Assembly: GCA_017405645.1 (NCBI GenBank)
Contig: JAFQZZ010000033.1
Coordinates: forward strand, 1 to 64,000
Origin: Bacillota bacterium
GTDB lineage: Bacteria; Bacillota; Clostridia; Peptostreptococcales; Anaerovoracaceae
Direction of reading: 5' to 3'
Length of the DNA stretch: 64,000 nucleotides
Shown here: in pieces, positions 41,053-49,660 of the stretch
Numbering within the stretch: position 1 is the first letter of the stretch
Layout of the letters: every line of letters begins with the position of its first letter
Program-made: the position numbers and the translations under genes
Notes under the pieces: generated by a model
Told to the model about the DNA's origin: nothing
The model's database searches: none
What the model saw: the letters and a program-made list of their open reading frames with translations, nothing else

Positions 41053-42813
41053 ATGCCTTTTGACGGAATCGTCACCGCCGCCGTCGTCCATGAACTGAAC
41101 GCTCTTCTGAGCGACGGACGGATCGATAAAGTCTACCAGCCCGACCAACAGGACATCATCCTGTCGGTGCACCGGGGCAAAGATAAATACAAAGTGCTGC
41201 TCTCCGCCAACAGTTCCGACGCCCGGATCCAGCTGGTGTCCCAGACGCCCCCGAATCCGGCCCAGCCGCCGACCTTCTGCATGCTGCTGAGAAAGCATAT
41301 CCACGGAGCCCGGATCCGGCAGGTCACCCAGATCGATTCGGAGCGGGTCGTGGAATTTCACCTGGATTCCTTCAACGAACTGGGATACCCGATCACGAAG
41401 AAGCTCATCGTGGAGATCATGGGCAAGCACAGCAACATCACGCTGGTCAACGACGAGACCGGCCGGATCCTGGACGCCATCAAGAAGATCTCCTTCGATG
41501 TGAACCGCTACCGGCAGCTGCTGCCGGGGATGCCTTATGTCTACCCGCCGAAGCAGGACAAGACCTCCGTCTACGAGCTGGACAAAGAAACCTTCGAAGC
41601 GGGCATCCAGGGCTCTCCCGCCCGGATCAGCAAAGCCCTGGTGAACTCGGTCATGGGCTTTTCCACCTTTTTCGCCATCTCCCTGTGCAGCCAGGCCCGG
41701 GTGGACGACGATGCCCCCTGCAGCACCCTCAGCCGGGGCGAGATCGACCGGTTGTGGCGGGTCTTCTCGAATTACGCGGAATCCATGCGGAACGGGGAAT
41801 ACACTCCCACCGTGTGGCAGAACGAGGAACAGGCGCCGGTGGATTTCCACTGCTTCGACCGGCGGGATTACTCCGCCGTGTACGAGCCCCTGCGGTTCGA
41901 CTCCATCGGGGAGGCGGAAGAATACTATTACCGGCGGAAGCGCACCACCAACACGCTGAAGCAGCGCTCCGCGGACCTGGAGCGGATCCTTAAGACCGCC
42001 CTGGACAAATTGTACTTAAAAAAATCCAAGCTGGCGGAAGACCTGCTCCGGGCGGAGAACGCCGATGAATTCCGGCTGCGGGGGGAACTGCTCTTTGCGA
42101 ACCTGCATCTGCTGAAGCAGGGTCAGACCTCCGCGAACCTGGAGGACTACTACACCGGGGAGCCGGTCCGGATCACCCTGGACCCGAAACTCTCCCCTTC
42201 GGAGAACGCCCAGAAATACTACAAGAAATACAACAAACTCAAGACCGCCCTGGTCCAGAAGGACATCCAGCTGAAGGAAACGGAAAAGGAAATCGAATAC
42301 CTGGAAGCCACGGCGCAGCTGTTGGAAAACGCCCGGGAATTCAGCGACATCTCCCAGATCCGGTCGGAACTGGTAAACGGGGGCTACATCCGCCGCCGGA
42401 ACACCGGCCCCAGGCAGAAGCCCGCCGCGACGCCGCCCCATGAATACCGGACTTCCGAAGGCTTCCGTATCCTGGCGGGCCGCAACAACGTCCAGAACGA
42501 CCAGCTGACCCTGAAGACCGCCGGCGGGAAGGACCTGTGGTTCCATACCAAGGACATCCCGGGCACCCACGTCATCCTGTTCACCGAGGGGAAGGAACCC
42601 TCCGAACAGTCCCTGGCGGAAGCCGCCGCCGTGGCCGCTTACTACAGCAAGGGCAAGATGAGCGCCAATGTGCCGGTGGATTACTGCCTGGTCAAATACG
42701 TCCGAAAACCGAACGGTGCCAAGCCCGGCATGGTCATTTTTGACCATAACCGGACCCTCTACGTGGACCCGGCCCTGCCGCCGGGATCGGCGGAAACCCA
42801 GGACGTCCGGTGA
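41053..42813 (+). CDS. rqcH: Rqc2 homologue RqcH (NFACT protein)
   Basis: Ribosome rescue factor that binds split 50S subunits and adds alanine tails to stalled peptides; older names are FbpA or YloA. NFACT-N spans about 1-180 (MPFDGIVTAAVVHELN), helix-hairpin-helix and coiled coil about 290-440, and NFACT-R about 450-560 with LWFHTKDIPGTHVIL. Residues E97-R98 line up with the D-R pair that recruits alanyl-tRNA in Bacillus. Length 586. It is monocistronic or joined to the zinc-ribbon gene downstream, which also has its own promoter. Confidence 0.95.
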   Translation: MPFDGIVTAAVVHELNALLSDGRIDKVYQPDQQDIILSVHRGKDKYKVLLSANSSDARIQLVSQTPPNPAQPPTFCMLLRKHIHGARIRQVTQIDSERVVEFHLDSFNELGYPITKKLIVEIMGKHSNITLVNDETGRILDAIKKISFDVNRYRQLLPGMPYVYPPKQDKTSVYELDKETFEAGIQGSPARISKALVNSVMGFSTFFAISLCSQARVDDDAPCSTLSRGEIDRLWRVFSNYAESMRNGEYTPTVWQNEEQAPVDFHCFDRRDYSAVYEPLRFDSIGEAEEYYYRRKRTTNTLKQRSADLERILKTALDKLYLKKSKLAEDLLRAENADEFRLRGELLFANLHLLKQGQTSANLEDYYTGEPVRITLDPKLSPSENAQKYYKKYNKLKTALVQKDIQLKETEKEIEYLEATAQLLENAREFSDISQIRSELVNGGYIRRRNTGPRQKPAATPPHEYRTSEGFRILAGRNNVQNDQLTLKTAGGKDLWFHTKDIPGTHVILFTEGKEPSEQSLAEAAAVAAYYSKGKMSANVPVDYCLVKYVRKPNGAKPGMVIFDHNRTLYVDPALPPGSAETQDVR

Positions 42814-42852
42814 CCGGATCTGTCGGAAAACAGGGAAAAAATGTAATCTGTA

Positions 42853-42881
42853 TTGACTTCTCATTTTTTCGGATATATAGT
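42853..42881 (+). promoter_or_regulatory. Promoter of the small zinc-ribbon gene
   Basis: TTGACT (42853-42858), 17-base spacer, TATAGT (42876-42881). Ribosome site GAGGAG 7 bases before the ATG. Confidence 0.75.
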
Positions 42882-42931
42882 AAGGAAAAACTTCAGTTAT
42901 CGCTGTTTCGGATGAATTGAGGAGTATCGAT

Positions 42932-43150
42932 ATGGATGTAGAACAGAAGGCGGCCGGACAAAAACGCAAGGGACGCCGGAAAAAATACCTGGACCTTTCC
43001 ACGCTGATGGATGCGGACCAGGTCCGGGAGCCGGATCCCCCCTCCTTTGTGGTGACCTGCTCCATCTGCGGAAGCTCCCGGAACGTGGGCTGCTTCAAGA
43101 ACAAACACGTCTGCACCCGGTGTATCAAGTACATCAAGGAGCGGAGCTGA
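42932..43150 (+). CDS. Small zinc-ribbon protein of unknown function
   Basis: A 72-residue protein I cannot name. The N-terminal third is basic (KRKGRRKKYL). Residues 46-67 carry two CxxC pairs 15 residues apart (CSIC and CTRC, with one more Cys and a His between them), a likely zinc ribbon. The ATG at 42932 is chosen for its GAGGAG site. A TTG at 42917 is upstream. It has a near-consensus promoter and a strong terminator, so it is expressed as a single gene. A nucleic-acid or ribosome-binding role is a guess from charge and zinc site. Confidence 0.85.
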   Translation: MDVEQKAAGQKRKGRRKKYLDLSTLMDADQVREPDPPSFVVTCSICGSSRNVGCFKNKHVCTRCIKYIKERS

Positions 43151-43159
43151 CAAATCAAA

Positions 43160-43193
43160 AGAGCGGATGCCGAAGCATCCGCTCTCTTTTTTT
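43160..43193 (+). terminator. Terminator after the zinc-ribbon gene (bidirectional)
   Basis: An 11-bp perfect stem, AGAGCGGATGC/GCATCCGCTCT (43160-43185), CGAA loop, then CTTTTTTTC. The converging DHHW gene ends at 43198. Confidence 0.92.
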
Positions 43194-43197
43194 CTAT

Positions 43198-44361
43198 CTA
43201 TTTGGCCGCGAAGATCAGGTTTTTGTCCTGGGCCAGATTCAGCACGTTGTACAGGAACAGCACTTCCGTGATGCCGTTTTCCTGCGCCAATGCGGTGAGG
43301 TCCGCCCGGTAATACCTCAGGTCTACGGCAATGATCTCTTCGTAATCCTCCAGCAGGAATGGGATGAAGCAGTGGGCAAAGGAATCCTTGACCACCATGA
43401 TCCGCTTTCCGGCCGCCGCTTCCGAACTGCTGCCCCGGATCTTCGTCACCGGGTTGTTCCCGGAGAGGAAGTAGGAATACTTGTCCTTCACCTGCAGGTA
43501 GGACTCGTCGTAAACGCTTTCCAGCTGTTTGGACAGGGCGCCGTCGGCTTCATAGATCTCCATGGGATGGGCTTCCGGATCCGCCGGGTCGTTATAGCGG
43601 TAGATGCTGTCCGGTTCGATGGAGGACAGCACCGCCTTGGAGAAATTGGTGCCGTAGAACTGATCCGATACCAGCTCGGCGGCATACTCCCGGGCGCTTT
43701 GCGGCTCCCCTTTCCAGGCATTGTACGCGTACAGGGCCCCCAGGGTGGTCCAGTGGTGGTCCGTCCGGTAATAGATGTACTCGGAGGCATGTTGCCGGAG
43801 GGTATCCCGCAGGTCCGTGTACTCCAGCCGGGTGTTGGCCCGGACGTATTCCAGCGCCCCCTCCTCGTCCGGCGTCACCGCATAGGAGGGCAGTTTGTCC
43901 TTCAGGATGTCCGTGGCGGTGGGCACCACCATCAGTTGGCAGAAGATCCCCGGACCCATCTTTTCGGCGATGGTATTGATGTAGCCGACATTCCTGGCCA
44001 GCTGTTCCTCATCCAGGGTTTCGATGGAAAACAGGTATCCGTCCTGCCCGAAGAGGACCATCCCGTTGTCCTTCTTCCCGGCGGCCCGCTGCAGACCGGT
44101 CTGCAGGGACATAAGCCGGTCCCGGGACGGAAACTGGTCCTGAACGTAGGTCTCGAAGCCCTTGGTGAAATCCCCGGACAAAACCGTTTCCCCGGAGATC
44201 TTCGGGAACTCCGCCAGATTCCGGTTTTCCATGTCGGAAAACGTCCGGTCGGACAGCACCAGGGATGCGATCAGAAACCCGAAGATAAACACCGTAAAGA
44301 TCAGGGCTGTCAGTACGTTATTCACTTGTATCCTGCCCTTCTGGCTCCTGGTTCTGGCCAT
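43198..44361 (-). CDS. DHHW-family membrane-anchored protein (AlgX/AlgJ-like)
   Basis: A 387-residue extracytoplasmic protein with one N-terminal membrane helix (about 16-36). The SGNH-like DHHW motif is RTDHHWTTLGA, and a serine motif MVVKDSFAHCF follows near 320. Such proteins work with MBOAT acyltransferases to acetylate extracellular or cell-wall polysaccharide. The MBOAT gene lies 9 bp upstream. Which polymer is modified is not shown. Confidence 0.92.
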   Translation of the reverse strand: MARTRSQKGRIQVNNVLTALIFTVFIFGFLIASLVLSDRTFSDMENRNLAEFPKISGETVLSGDFTKGFETYVQDQFPSRDRLMSLQTGLQRAAGKKDNGMVLFGQDGYLFSIETLDEEQLARNVGYINTIAEKMGPGIFCQLMVVPTATDILKDKLPSYAVTPDEEGALEYVRANTRLEYTDLRDTLRQHASEYIYYRTDHHWTTLGALYAYNAWKGEPQSAREYAAELVSDQFYGTNFSKAVLSSIEPDSIYRYNDPADPEAHPMEIYEADGALSKQLESVYDESYLQVKDKYSYFLSGNNPVTKIRGSSSEAAAGKRIMVVKDSFAHCFIPFLLEDYEEIIAVDLRYYRADLTALAQENGITEVLFLYNVLNLAQDKNLIFAAK

Positions 44362-44370
44362 GGTCTTCTC

Positions 44371-45804
44371 CTAGAATCTGAAATACAAAAATGGATTATA
44401 CGTGGAAGCAATAATGAAACCGGTGCTTGCCAGCAGCAGCGCCAGGGTCCACAGGTTCTGCAGGATCACGCCGATCCCGGAAACTCCCAGCTCCGATTCG
44501 TCGATCCGGGAGTGCTTCCCCCGTTCCCGGTCCTTGATCAGGAAGCGGCCCAGCGCCGCGGGGAAATGGGTGCAGCCCACTGCCGCGATGATAAAGAGGA
44601 TCAGGTTGCTGGTCAGCAGGTACAGGGACCCGGTGTCCGCCAGTCCTCCGCCGAAGCCGAACATGGCCTTCAGGTAGGCGGCAATGCTGCCCGGTTCCTC
44701 AATGCTGAAGATCACCCAGCTGATCATCACGATGACGATGGCGTAAAGGTGGGTCAGGACCCGAGGGATCTTCTCCAGCCGCTTCAGCAGCCAGACCTTT
44801 TCCAGCAGCAGGAAGACTCCGAAGAACAGTCCCCAGAGCACGAAATTCCAGCTGGCCCCGTGCCACAGTCCCGTCAGCATCCAGACGATGAATATATTCA
44901 GAAGCTGCCGCTTCAGTCCTTTCTTGTTGCCCCCCAGGGGGATGTATACGTATTCCCGGAACCAGGAACCCAGGGTGATGTGCCACCGCCGCCAGAATTC
45001 GGTGATGGAACGGGATTCATAGGGGTGCCGGAAGTTCTCCGGGAAATCGAAACCGAACATCTTCCCCAGGCCGATGGCCATATCGGAATAACCGGAGAAG
45101 TCAAAATACAGCTGCAGCGTGAAAGCTGCGATCCCGATCCAGGCGGTGAGCACCGGCAGCTGCGTCAGGTCCGATGCGGAAACCTGGTCCCAGACAGCGC
45201 CGATGTTGTTGGCGATCAGCACTTTCTTCCCCAGGCCGACCGCAAAGCGGCGGGCGCCACGGGCAAAGCCGTTCAGGGTGTGGGTCCGGGAATGGAGCTT
45301 GTCCTCAATGGACCGGAGCCGGACGATGGGCCCGGCGATCAGCTGCGGGAACATGGCGATATAGGCCGCAAAATCGATGAGATTCGTCTGCAGCTTCGCA
45401 TCCTTCCGGTAGAGATCCACCAGGTAGGACATGGCCTGGAAGGTATAGAAAGAGATCCCGATGGGCAGCGGGAGATCCAGCTCCGGCAGGCCCAGGGAGA
45501 ACAGGGAGTTCAGGGTCCCGGTCAAAAAGTCCGCATACTTGAAAAATCCCAGTATCAGCAGATTTGCCGCGATACCGAGACTCAGGGAAATACGGTTCCG
45601 ACGGGCTGCGATCAGCCGTCCGGCGCCGTAGTTCAGGAAGATCGAAACGATCATCAAAAGGACATAGGCCGGCTCCCCCCAGGCATAGAAAAAAAGGCTC
45701 GCGATCAAGAGCACCAGATTTTTGATCTTGCCGGGAGCCAGAAAATATAAGCCGAGGGCGATGGGTAAAAAGTAGAATAAAAACGAGATACTGCTGAATA
45801 CCAT
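44371..45804 (-). CDS. MBOAT-family O-acyltransferase (AlgI/DltB-like)
   Basis: A polytopic membrane protein of 477 residues with about ten membrane helices, which carries acyl groups across the membrane for surface polymer modification. The family histidines are visible in LTGLWHGASWNFVLWG. The segment FDFSGYSDMAIGLGKMFGF is typical of the AlgI branch. The start has an AGGAG site and a gap of 14 bp to the DUF4358 lipoprotein gene. It forms one module with the DHHW, DUF4358 and SGNH genes. Confidence 0.94.
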   Translation of the reverse strand: MVFSSISFLFYFLPIALGLYFLAPGKIKNLVLLIASLFFYAWGEPAYVLLMIVSIFLNYGAGRLIAARRNRISLSLGIAANLLILGFFKYADFLTGTLNSLFSLGLPELDLPLPIGISFYTFQAMSYLVDLYRKDAKLQTNLIDFAAYIAMFPQLIAGPIVRLRSIEDKLHSRTHTLNGFARGARRFAVGLGKKVLIANNIGAVWDQVSASDLTQLPVLTAWIGIAAFTLQLYFDFSGYSDMAIGLGKMFGFDFPENFRHPYESRSITEFWRRWHITLGSWFREYVYIPLGGNKKGLKRQLLNIFIVWMLTGLWHGASWNFVLWGLFFGVFLLLEKVWLLKRLEKIPRVLTHLYAIVIVMISWVIFSIEEPGSIAAYLKAMFGFGGGLADTGSLYLLTSNLILFIIAAVGCTHFPAALGRFLIKDRERGKHSRIDESELGVSGIGVILQNLWTLALLLASTGFIIASTYNPFLYFRF

Positions 45805-45818
45805 CCGCCGGTCTCCTG

Positions 45819-46331
45819 TTATTGATTAATGTATTCCAAAATAGCTGATTTTGCCTGATCCGGGTCGTCGCAGACCACCATCACGACGGAATTGCCGATT
45901 TCCATGATCAGGGGCTTGCTCAGCTTATCCAGTTCCGCCGGAACGTAGTCGGTGAAGCTTTCGATCTGGTCCTCAATGCGCTTGTTGAAGGCCCGGTTGA
46001 TCTCGCCCAGCATGGAATCCGCGTTTTCCGGATCGACGCACATGACGGAGATCTCCTCCGCTGTGGCACCGGTGCTGAAATATGTGCAGGAATCCGATAC
46101 CTTGGAACCGTCGATTCCGTAAAGTTCGTACACGGTCTGCGGGTCCACTTCTTCCATGAAGTCGTTGAACGTCACGTTTTCACTGATATATCCCGCCAGT
46201 TCGGATGCCGTGAAATCATAGGTGACGGGTGTGCCTTCCGTTCCGCCGCCTTCTTCACCGCCGCCGTCCGAGCAGGCTGTCATTCCGAAGATCATCATTA
46301 CGATCACGATTCCGACAATTAACTTTTTCAT
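45819..46331 (-). CDS. DUF4358 lipoprotein
   Basis: A 170-residue secreted lipoprotein. A signal peptide (1-19) ends in the lipobox MTAC (C20), followed by a Gly/Glu linker. The mature part is a small alpha/beta domain of the DUF4358 type (LSKPLIMEIGNSVVMVVCDD). I recall this family next to MBOAT and SGNH genes in Clostridia. Its role in the module is unknown, perhaps as a partner of the acyltransferase. Confidence 0.85.
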   Translation of the reverse strand: MKKLIVGIVIVMMIFGMTACSDGGGEEGGGTEGTPVTYDFTASELAGYISENVTFNDFMEEVDPQTVYELYGIDGSKVSDSCTYFSTGATAEEISVMCVDPENADSMLGEINRAFNKRIEDQIESFTDYVPAELDKLSKPLIMEIGNSVVMVVCDDPDQAKSAILEYINQ

Positions 46332-46372
46332 TTTATTTCATTCCCCTCCGTATATCATTGATTCGTTATTTA

Positions 46373-47203
46373 TTACATGGATATCCTGGCCAGATAAAAC
46401 GCCCATTTCACGCAGTAATCGCTGTTGATGTGAACGCCGTCCGAGGTGGCCTCCATCTTCAGCGCACCGGTGGTGTCCACCAACGGCGGGCTGGGATCCA
46501 GCACCTTCACATCCTTGTCCTCCGCCAGTTTGGTCAGCCGGTCGTTGCAGGCCTTGATGTTGGCGTTGTTGAAGACCTTGTCCGAAGCGGACTTCTTGGA
46601 AGATACCGGGAACAGCAGCTGTACGAAGACCTCCGCATCCGGCTGGGCTTCCTTCACCTGGTCGATCAGCGTCCCGTAACTCTCGACAAAAGAGTCCTTG
46701 CTGGTCCATCCCAGTTCGTTGAGCCCCAGGCTGATATACACCTTGTTATAGGTCTTCTTCTTCAGAAGATCCTGCAGGCTCAGCTCCTGGCCGCCCACGT
46801 TGACGGTCTCGCCCTTCAGCACCTTGCTCACGTTCATGGACTTGCCGCTGAAGAAATCCGCGTTGTCGACTCCCGAATAGAATTTCATCCCTTCCGTCCG
46901 GGAATCGCCGACGAACAGCGCGCCTTCAAAGGAATCAAAGCGGTGCGCATCGCTTTCATCGGGATGCTCCGCCGCCGCCAGCGCCCATTTCAGGATCATC
47001 GAATCGATCCCCGTGCCGGCGCCTTTGGTCACGCCCTCTTCCAGCACCTTATTCATAACGAAATCCGGCAGTTGTTCTTCCTGCTGATTGACAACGCCCA
47101 TGCCGTGATACCGAGCGATCACCGCAAACAGCAGTATGACCACCAGCAGTATAAGCATGATATATCTGGCATTGAATCTATTTTCAAAAAATACGTCCAG
47201 CAT
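46373..47203 (-). CDS. Membrane-anchored SGNH/GDSL hydrolase
   Basis: A 276-residue protein with one N-terminal membrane helix (about 12-36) and an extracellular SGNH esterase/transferase domain: block I VGDSRTEGM, Gly block ISLGLNELG, and the C-terminal DGVHIN with the catalytic Asp and His. The ATG at 47203 is preferred over the GTG at 47221, because GGAG lies 7 bases upstream. It is the first gene of the O-acylation module. It may transfer or remove acetyl groups. Confidence 0.9.
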   Translation of the reverse strand: MLDVFFENRFNARYIMLILLVVILLFAVIARYHGMGVVNQQEEQLPDFVMNKVLEEGVTKGAGTGIDSMILKWALAAAEHPDESDAHRFDSFEGALFVGDSRTEGMKFYSGVDNADFFSGKSMNVSKVLKGETVNVGGQELSLQDLLKKKTYNKVYISLGLNELGWTSKDSFVESYGTLIDQVKEAQPDAEVFVQLLFPVSSKKSASDKVFNNANIKACNDRLTKLAEDKDVKVLDPSPPLVDTTGALKMEATSDGVHINSDYCVKWAFYLARISM

Positions 47204-47298
47204 TCCTGCTCTCCACTTCACTGTTTTTTACCAGAAAAACCGGTATGCACATTTTATAGTAATATCAACCCGGATATTTTTCAATAGGGTCGGCGGTC

Positions 47299-47313
47299 AT
47301 TTAATCATTAAAT
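47299..47313. promoter_or_regulatory. A/T palindrome across the rluD stop codon
   Basis: Perfect 7-bp arms ATTTAAT and ATTAAAT around one base. There is no T-tract, so not a terminator. It lies about 95 bp before the SGNH gene and may be an operator. The rest of 47222-47307 shows no clear promoter. Confidence 0.35.
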
Positions 47314-48237
47314 TTTGTTTACACGAAGCCGATCCAGGATCCGGGTGAATTCCGGCGGGGGATCGCATTCGAATTCCATCCGTCTGCCGGTGGTGGGATG
47401 ATCGAATCCCAGCACGCCCGCATGGAGCATCTGCCCCTCCGCGCCGAAGGGATTTTTGGCCGGCCCGTAGAGGGCATCCCCCAGCAGCGGGTGCTTTTTC
47501 CAGGCCATGTGGACCCGGATCTGATGGGTCCGGCCGGTTTCCAACCGGCACTCGATCAGCGTGAACTGTCCATAGCGTTCCAGGACTCTGTAGTGGGTCA
47601 CGGCGTTCCGGCCGCCGGCTTCCACCGCCATCCGGAACCGGTTCTTCGGATCCCGGGCGATGGGCGCATCCACCGTGCCCTCTTCCTCACGGAAATTGTT
47701 CCATACCACCGCCCGGTAGATCCGGGTGATGGAGTGGACCTTCAGCTGTTCGGACAGGGACAGGTGGGCCTTGTCGTTCTTGGCCACCATGATCAGCCCC
47801 GAAGTGTCCTTGTCGATCCGGTGCACGATGCCGGGGCGGACCACTCCCCCCACGGAGGAAAGGTCCTTGAAGTGATACAGCAGCGCATTGACTAGAGTAC
47901 CGGTCTCGTTTCCAGGCGCGGGATGGACCACCATCCCCCGGGGTTTGTTGATCACCGCCACGTCCTCGTCTTCATAGACGATGTCCAGCGGGATCTCCTC
48001 CGGCAGGGCATTCTCCGCCCGCACCGGCTCCGGTATGGTCATCTCCACCGTATCGCCGGTCTTCACTTTATACTTCTTCTCTTCTTTCAGTTCCCCGTTG
48101 ACCCGGACCTGCTTTGCGGCCACCAGCTTCTGGATGAAGCTGCGGGACAGGGTGTTGTCCGTCACGGCGGACAGGTAGGCATCCATGCGGGTGCCGGCAT
48201 ACTCCTCCTCCACCGTTATGACAAATCTCTCATCCAT
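47308..48237 (-). CDS. RluA/RluD-family pseudouridine synthase
   Basis: A 309-residue pseudouridine synthase with an N-terminal S4 RNA-binding domain (about 12-75) and a catalytic domain with HRIDKDTSGLIMVAKN (catalytic Asp) and ETGRTHQIRVH. In Firmicutes this gene (YlyB) lies next to lspA, as here: its start overlaps the lspA stop by 8 bp. Probably acts on 23S rRNA; the exact sites are not deducible. Confidence 0.95.
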   Translation of the reverse strand: MDERFVITVEEEYAGTRMDAYLSAVTDNTLSRSFIQKLVAAKQVRVNGELKEEKKYKVKTGDTVEMTIPEPVRAENALPEEIPLDIVYEDEDVAVINKPRGMVVHPAPGNETGTLVNALLYHFKDLSSVGGVVRPGIVHRIDKDTSGLIMVAKNDKAHLSLSEQLKVHSITRIYRAVVWNNFREEEGTVDAPIARDPKNRFRMAVEAGGRNAVTHYRVLERYGQFTLIECRLETGRTHQIRVHMAWKKHPLLGDALYGPAKNPFGAEGQMLHAGVLGFDHPTTGRRMEFECDPPPEFTRILDRLRVNKI

Positions 48238-48709
48238 CCGTTTCCCCTTTCCGGTTCCGGCCGTCCTCCCAGGTCAGCATGCCCAGCACCAGAAGCGCGG
48301 CGCCAATGGTGACGCAGCAGTCCGCGAAATTGAACACCGGAAAATGGATCAGGCAGAAATCCAGGAAATCCACCACGTACCCCAGCCGGATCCGGTCGAT
48401 CAGATTGCCGATCCCGCCGCCGATGATCAGCGGTATGCTGAGTTTCATCAGGATATTGGCGGTTTTCCGCGTCCGGTAAAGAAAAGCCAGCAATACGACC
48501 GTGATCAGCACCGTAATCAGGATCAGGAACGCCAGGCGGTTCTGCAGTATGCTGAAAGCCGCCCCGAAATTGCGGATATACGTAAAATGAAATACGCCGT
48601 CGATCAAAGGCACAGTCTGCCCGATCTCAAGCGTATTGCATACGATCCATTTCAGAACCTGATCCACCAGCACGGACACGATGATGAGGCCCGCAACCAG
48701 ATAAATCAT
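48230..48709 (-). CDS. lspA: Lipoprotein signal peptidase (signal peptidase II)
   Basis: Aspartyl membrane protease that cuts lipoprotein signal peptides, such as that of the DUF4358 lipoprotein encoded 2 kb away. Four membrane helices. NFGAAFSIL and GGIGNLIDRIRLGYVVDFLDF carry the two catalytic Asp residues. Length 159. It lies 3 bp after divIVA and is coupled to the rluD-type gene. Confidence 0.96.
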   Translation of the reverse strand: MIYLVAGLIIVSVLVDQVLKWIVCNTLEIGQTVPLIDGVFHFTYIRNFGAAFSILQNRLAFLILITVLITVVLLAFLYRTRKTANILMKLSIPLIIGGGIGNLIDRIRLGYVVDFLDFCLIHFPVFNFADCCVTIGAALLVLGMLTWEDGRNRKGETDG

Positions 48710-48712
48710 TTG

Positions 48713-49333
48713 TTACTCCTGTATCAACTGTTCGATATCGTTGATTTCGATCACCGCTTCTTCTTCCGCTTCCGCAGGCGTTTCTTCCGCCGGCTGTTCT
48801 TCGGCAGCAGGCGCAGGCGCAGGCGCGGGCTCTTCGGCGGGTTCCTCCGCGGCTTCTTCTTCGATCTCGATATTGATTCCTTCAAAAAGTTCTTTTTCCA
48901 GCGAATCGTATTTCGCCAGTTCTTTTTCCAGCATTTCTTTATACCCGGTCCTCAGGCTGTCAAAGCGGTCTTTGATGGCTGCGATCTTCTTCGCATAGCC
49001 TTCCGCTTCCGCTTCGGATCTCCGGGCAATGGCTTCCGCTTCTTCCTTGGCGTTTTCGATGATCAGCGCGGAACGTTTCTCCACGCCTTCCGAAATGCCC
49101 TGGGCGATGCTGTTCGCCTGGTTAAGTGCATCGTAAACCGCCGATTCGGTCGCCTTTTTTGTTTCCAGTTCGCTTTCCAGTTCGCTGACCCGAACTTCCA
49201 GCGCATCTTTTTCCATCATGATGGACTTCAGGTCCGCGATGATGATATCGAGGAACTGGTCCACGTCTTCTTCTCTGTATCCTCTTAATCCTTTGCCGAA
49301 TTTCTTGTCTTCGATTTCCTGCGGCGTGATCAT
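48713..49333 (-). CDS. divIVA: DivIVA-family cell division protein
   Basis: Membrane-curvature sensing scaffold. The N-terminal lipid-binding domain is MITPQEIEDKKFGKGLRGYREEDVDQFLD. A coiled coil follows (about 30-150). A low-complexity tail rich in Glu, Ala and Pro (about 155-190) ends in a hydrophobic motif, VIEINDIEQLIQE. It lies in the sepF-yggT-divIVA order usual in Gram-positives. It is a frequent target of PASTA kinases. Confidence 0.94.
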   Translation of the reverse strand: MITPQEIEDKKFGKGLRGYREEDVDQFLDIIIADLKSIMMEKDALEVRVSELESELETKKATESAVYDALNQANSIAQGISEGVEKRSALIIENAKEEAEAIARRSEAEAEGYAKKIAAIKDRFDSLRTGYKEMLEKELAKYDSLEKELFEGINIEIEEEAAEEPAEEPAPAPAPAAEEQPAEETPAEAEEEAVIEINDIEQLIQE

Positions 49334-49363
49334 TTTCTAACTATCCCTCCCGGTCTGTATGGC

Positions 49364-49645
49364 TTATCTGAAAATCATGATGATGAGACTGCATAGTATT
49401 CTGTAAATAAAAGTCATCAACAGTAAAGCCACCACCGGGGAGAAATCCACCCGCATGCCCGCCTGGAATCTGGAGATCAGCTGACGGCAGGGTCCCAGGA
49501 TCGGCTCCGTGATATTGACCAGGGCCATGTACCAACGGCTTCCGTAGGGATTCTGCACAAACCAACTCCCGAATACTCTTATGAGGATCAAAGCTGTCAG
49601 AATATTATAAAACCACCGCAGAGCCAGCAGCAAAACTGTTGTCAT
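49364..49645 (-). CDS. YggT-family membrane protein
   Basis: A 93-residue protein with two or three membrane helices (LLALRWFYNILTALILIRVF and FSPVVALLLMTFIYRIL). It belongs to the YggT (YlmG) family, which is linked to division and nucleoid distribution. FQAGMRVDFSPVVALL is the conserved block. It lies between sepF and divIVA, the standard place. Molecular role unknown. Confidence 0.93.
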   Translation of the reverse strand: MTTVLLLALRWFYNILTALILIRVFGSWFVQNPYGSRWYMALVNITEPILGPCRQLISRFQAGMRVDFSPVVALLLMTFIYRILCSLIIMIFR

Positions 49646-49660
49646 CCTGAATACTCCCTT

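Noticed and set aside
47222..47307. Promoter for the SGNH gene
   Set aside because: TTGAAA and TATAAA words are present, but the spacing is 20 bases, and other pairings fit no better.
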